A DNA stretch of 64,000 nucleotides, from the NCBI GenBank assembly GCA_017794945.1, contig CP051239.1, positions 310,001-374,000 on the forward strand. Direction: 5' to 3'. The DNA comes from Alcanivorax sp. Lineage in GTDB: Bacteria; Pseudomonadota; Gammaproteobacteria; Pseudomonadales; Alcanivoracaceae. The notes beneath the pieces are model-generated. The model ran no database searches, was not told the DNA's origin, and worked only from the letters and a program-made list of their open reading frames with translations. Below are positions 63,678 to 64,000 of the stretch, piece after piece (within the stretch, counting starts at the first letter, position 1; the number at the start of each line of letters is the position of its first letter). A program made the position numbers and the translations under genes.

Positions 63678-63847
63678 CCGCATGGAGGTCGCTTGAATGA
63701 GTTTGCGGCTTGATATAGTTCTTGAGAGTTAATGAAATACTCAGGTTTTGGGCAGATATTAATGGGTAAGCGGATTAAATGGTTGATCTTACCTTTGCAT
63801 GAGATGTATTAGTTCAGACCAAATCTGACACATCTCGTTGAAAAAGC

Positions 63848-63908
63848 GAGGGTTACCGGTTCTGATGAAGGTGCCTAAACCTGAAACCAGAACCAAAAGG
63901 TAACCCTC
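63848..63908 (+). promoter_or_regulatory. Hairpin covering the transposase ribosome site
   Basis: The outer arms GAGGGTTACC (63848-63857) and GGTAACCCTC (63899-63908) are perfect. The inner arms GGTTCTG (63858-63864) and CAGAACC (63888-63894) are also perfect. The right outer arm includes the AAGG ribosome site and ends at the ATG, so folding would block translation. Confidence 0.65.
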
Positions 63909-64000
63909 ATGCTCCATAGTAATGATCGCATTATCCGACACAAGGTAGGTTTGCTGAATTTGGCCGACGAGCTTGGTAACGTAGCCAAGGCCTGCAAGAT
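63909..64000 (+). CDS. IS481/IS3-type transposase, N-terminal start (cut by window end)
   Basis: The ATG at 63909 opens a frame reading MLHSNDRIIRHKVGLLNLAD, then ELGNVAKACK up to the window end. This matches the remembered start of IS481-family transposases (DRIIxHKxGLLNLAEELGNVSKACK), the beginning of a helix-turn-helix. Only 30 codons are visible. Confidence 0.75.
   Translation, partial: MLHSNDRIIRHKVGLLNLADELGNVAKACK

Overview
The window is about 64 kb of GC-rich DNA from a gammaproteobacterium. FabA/FabB unsaturated fatty acid synthesis, a System I cytochrome c maturation set, a MetR/MetE pair, Bfr/Bfd and an oxaloacetate decarboxylase sodium pump all fit that class. An AlkK-type fatty acyl-CoA ligase and a beta-oxidation-like cluster suggest a lipid- or hydrocarbon-using marine genus such as Alcanivorax/Alloalcanivorax. 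The genus is an inference, not a search result.

Layout. 0-3.3 kb: acyl-CoA dehydrogenase (cut by the window edge), MaoC hydratase, SDR and thiolase form one plus-strand operon. 3.4-9.9 kb: minus-strand HAAT/Liv-type ABC importer with two near-identical binding proteins, the operon-leading one frameshifted. 10.6-13.2 kb: acyl-CoA ligase and epoxide-hydrolase-like enzyme, coupled by ATGA. 13.2-17.7 kb: OmpA-family protein with an unassigned lipoprotein, a CaCA exchanger and an FNT channel. 17.8-26 kb: tRNA-Ser, MAPEG, thioesterase, nitroreductase, class III adenylate cyclase, AbgT transporter, queF, an ABC-2 exporter and a histidine phosphatase. 26.4-29.2 kb: large autotransporter. 29.4-29.6 kb: tRNA-Glu and tRNA-Gly. 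29.8-38 kb: GST, GDYXXLXY/DUF2157 pair, RimK-like ATP-grasp, ccmABCDE, lipocalin, CYTH protein and a 59-residue ORF. 38-41.4 kb: metR and metE, divergent. 41.4-41.8 kb: a dense cluster of hairpins. 41.8-47.4 kb: oadGAB joined to DUF5924, CtaG and Sco. 47.8-52 kb: tRNA-Arg, bfr, bfd, histone H1-like protein, hemH, adk. 52-56 kb: ccmFGHI, separate from ccmABCDE. 56.3-58.2 kb: fabA-fabB. 58.2-64 kb: mobile-element zone with two broken porins, an ISL3-type transposase, a group II intron with its reverse transcriptase, an intact OprP/OprO-type porin and the start of an IS481-type transposase.

The most unusual signals are non-coding. (1) A dispersed family of long, perfectly paired hairpins (copies at 26.1, 41.5, 41.7 and 58.9 kb) keeps its loop and flank motifs while its stems change in a compensatory way. 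(2) All three tRNA transcription units carry a degenerate copy of the last tRNA's 3' half next to the terminator, always changed in the T-loop. (3) The group II intron sits directly behind a rho-independent terminator, across an abrupt T10/G13 homopolymer junction.
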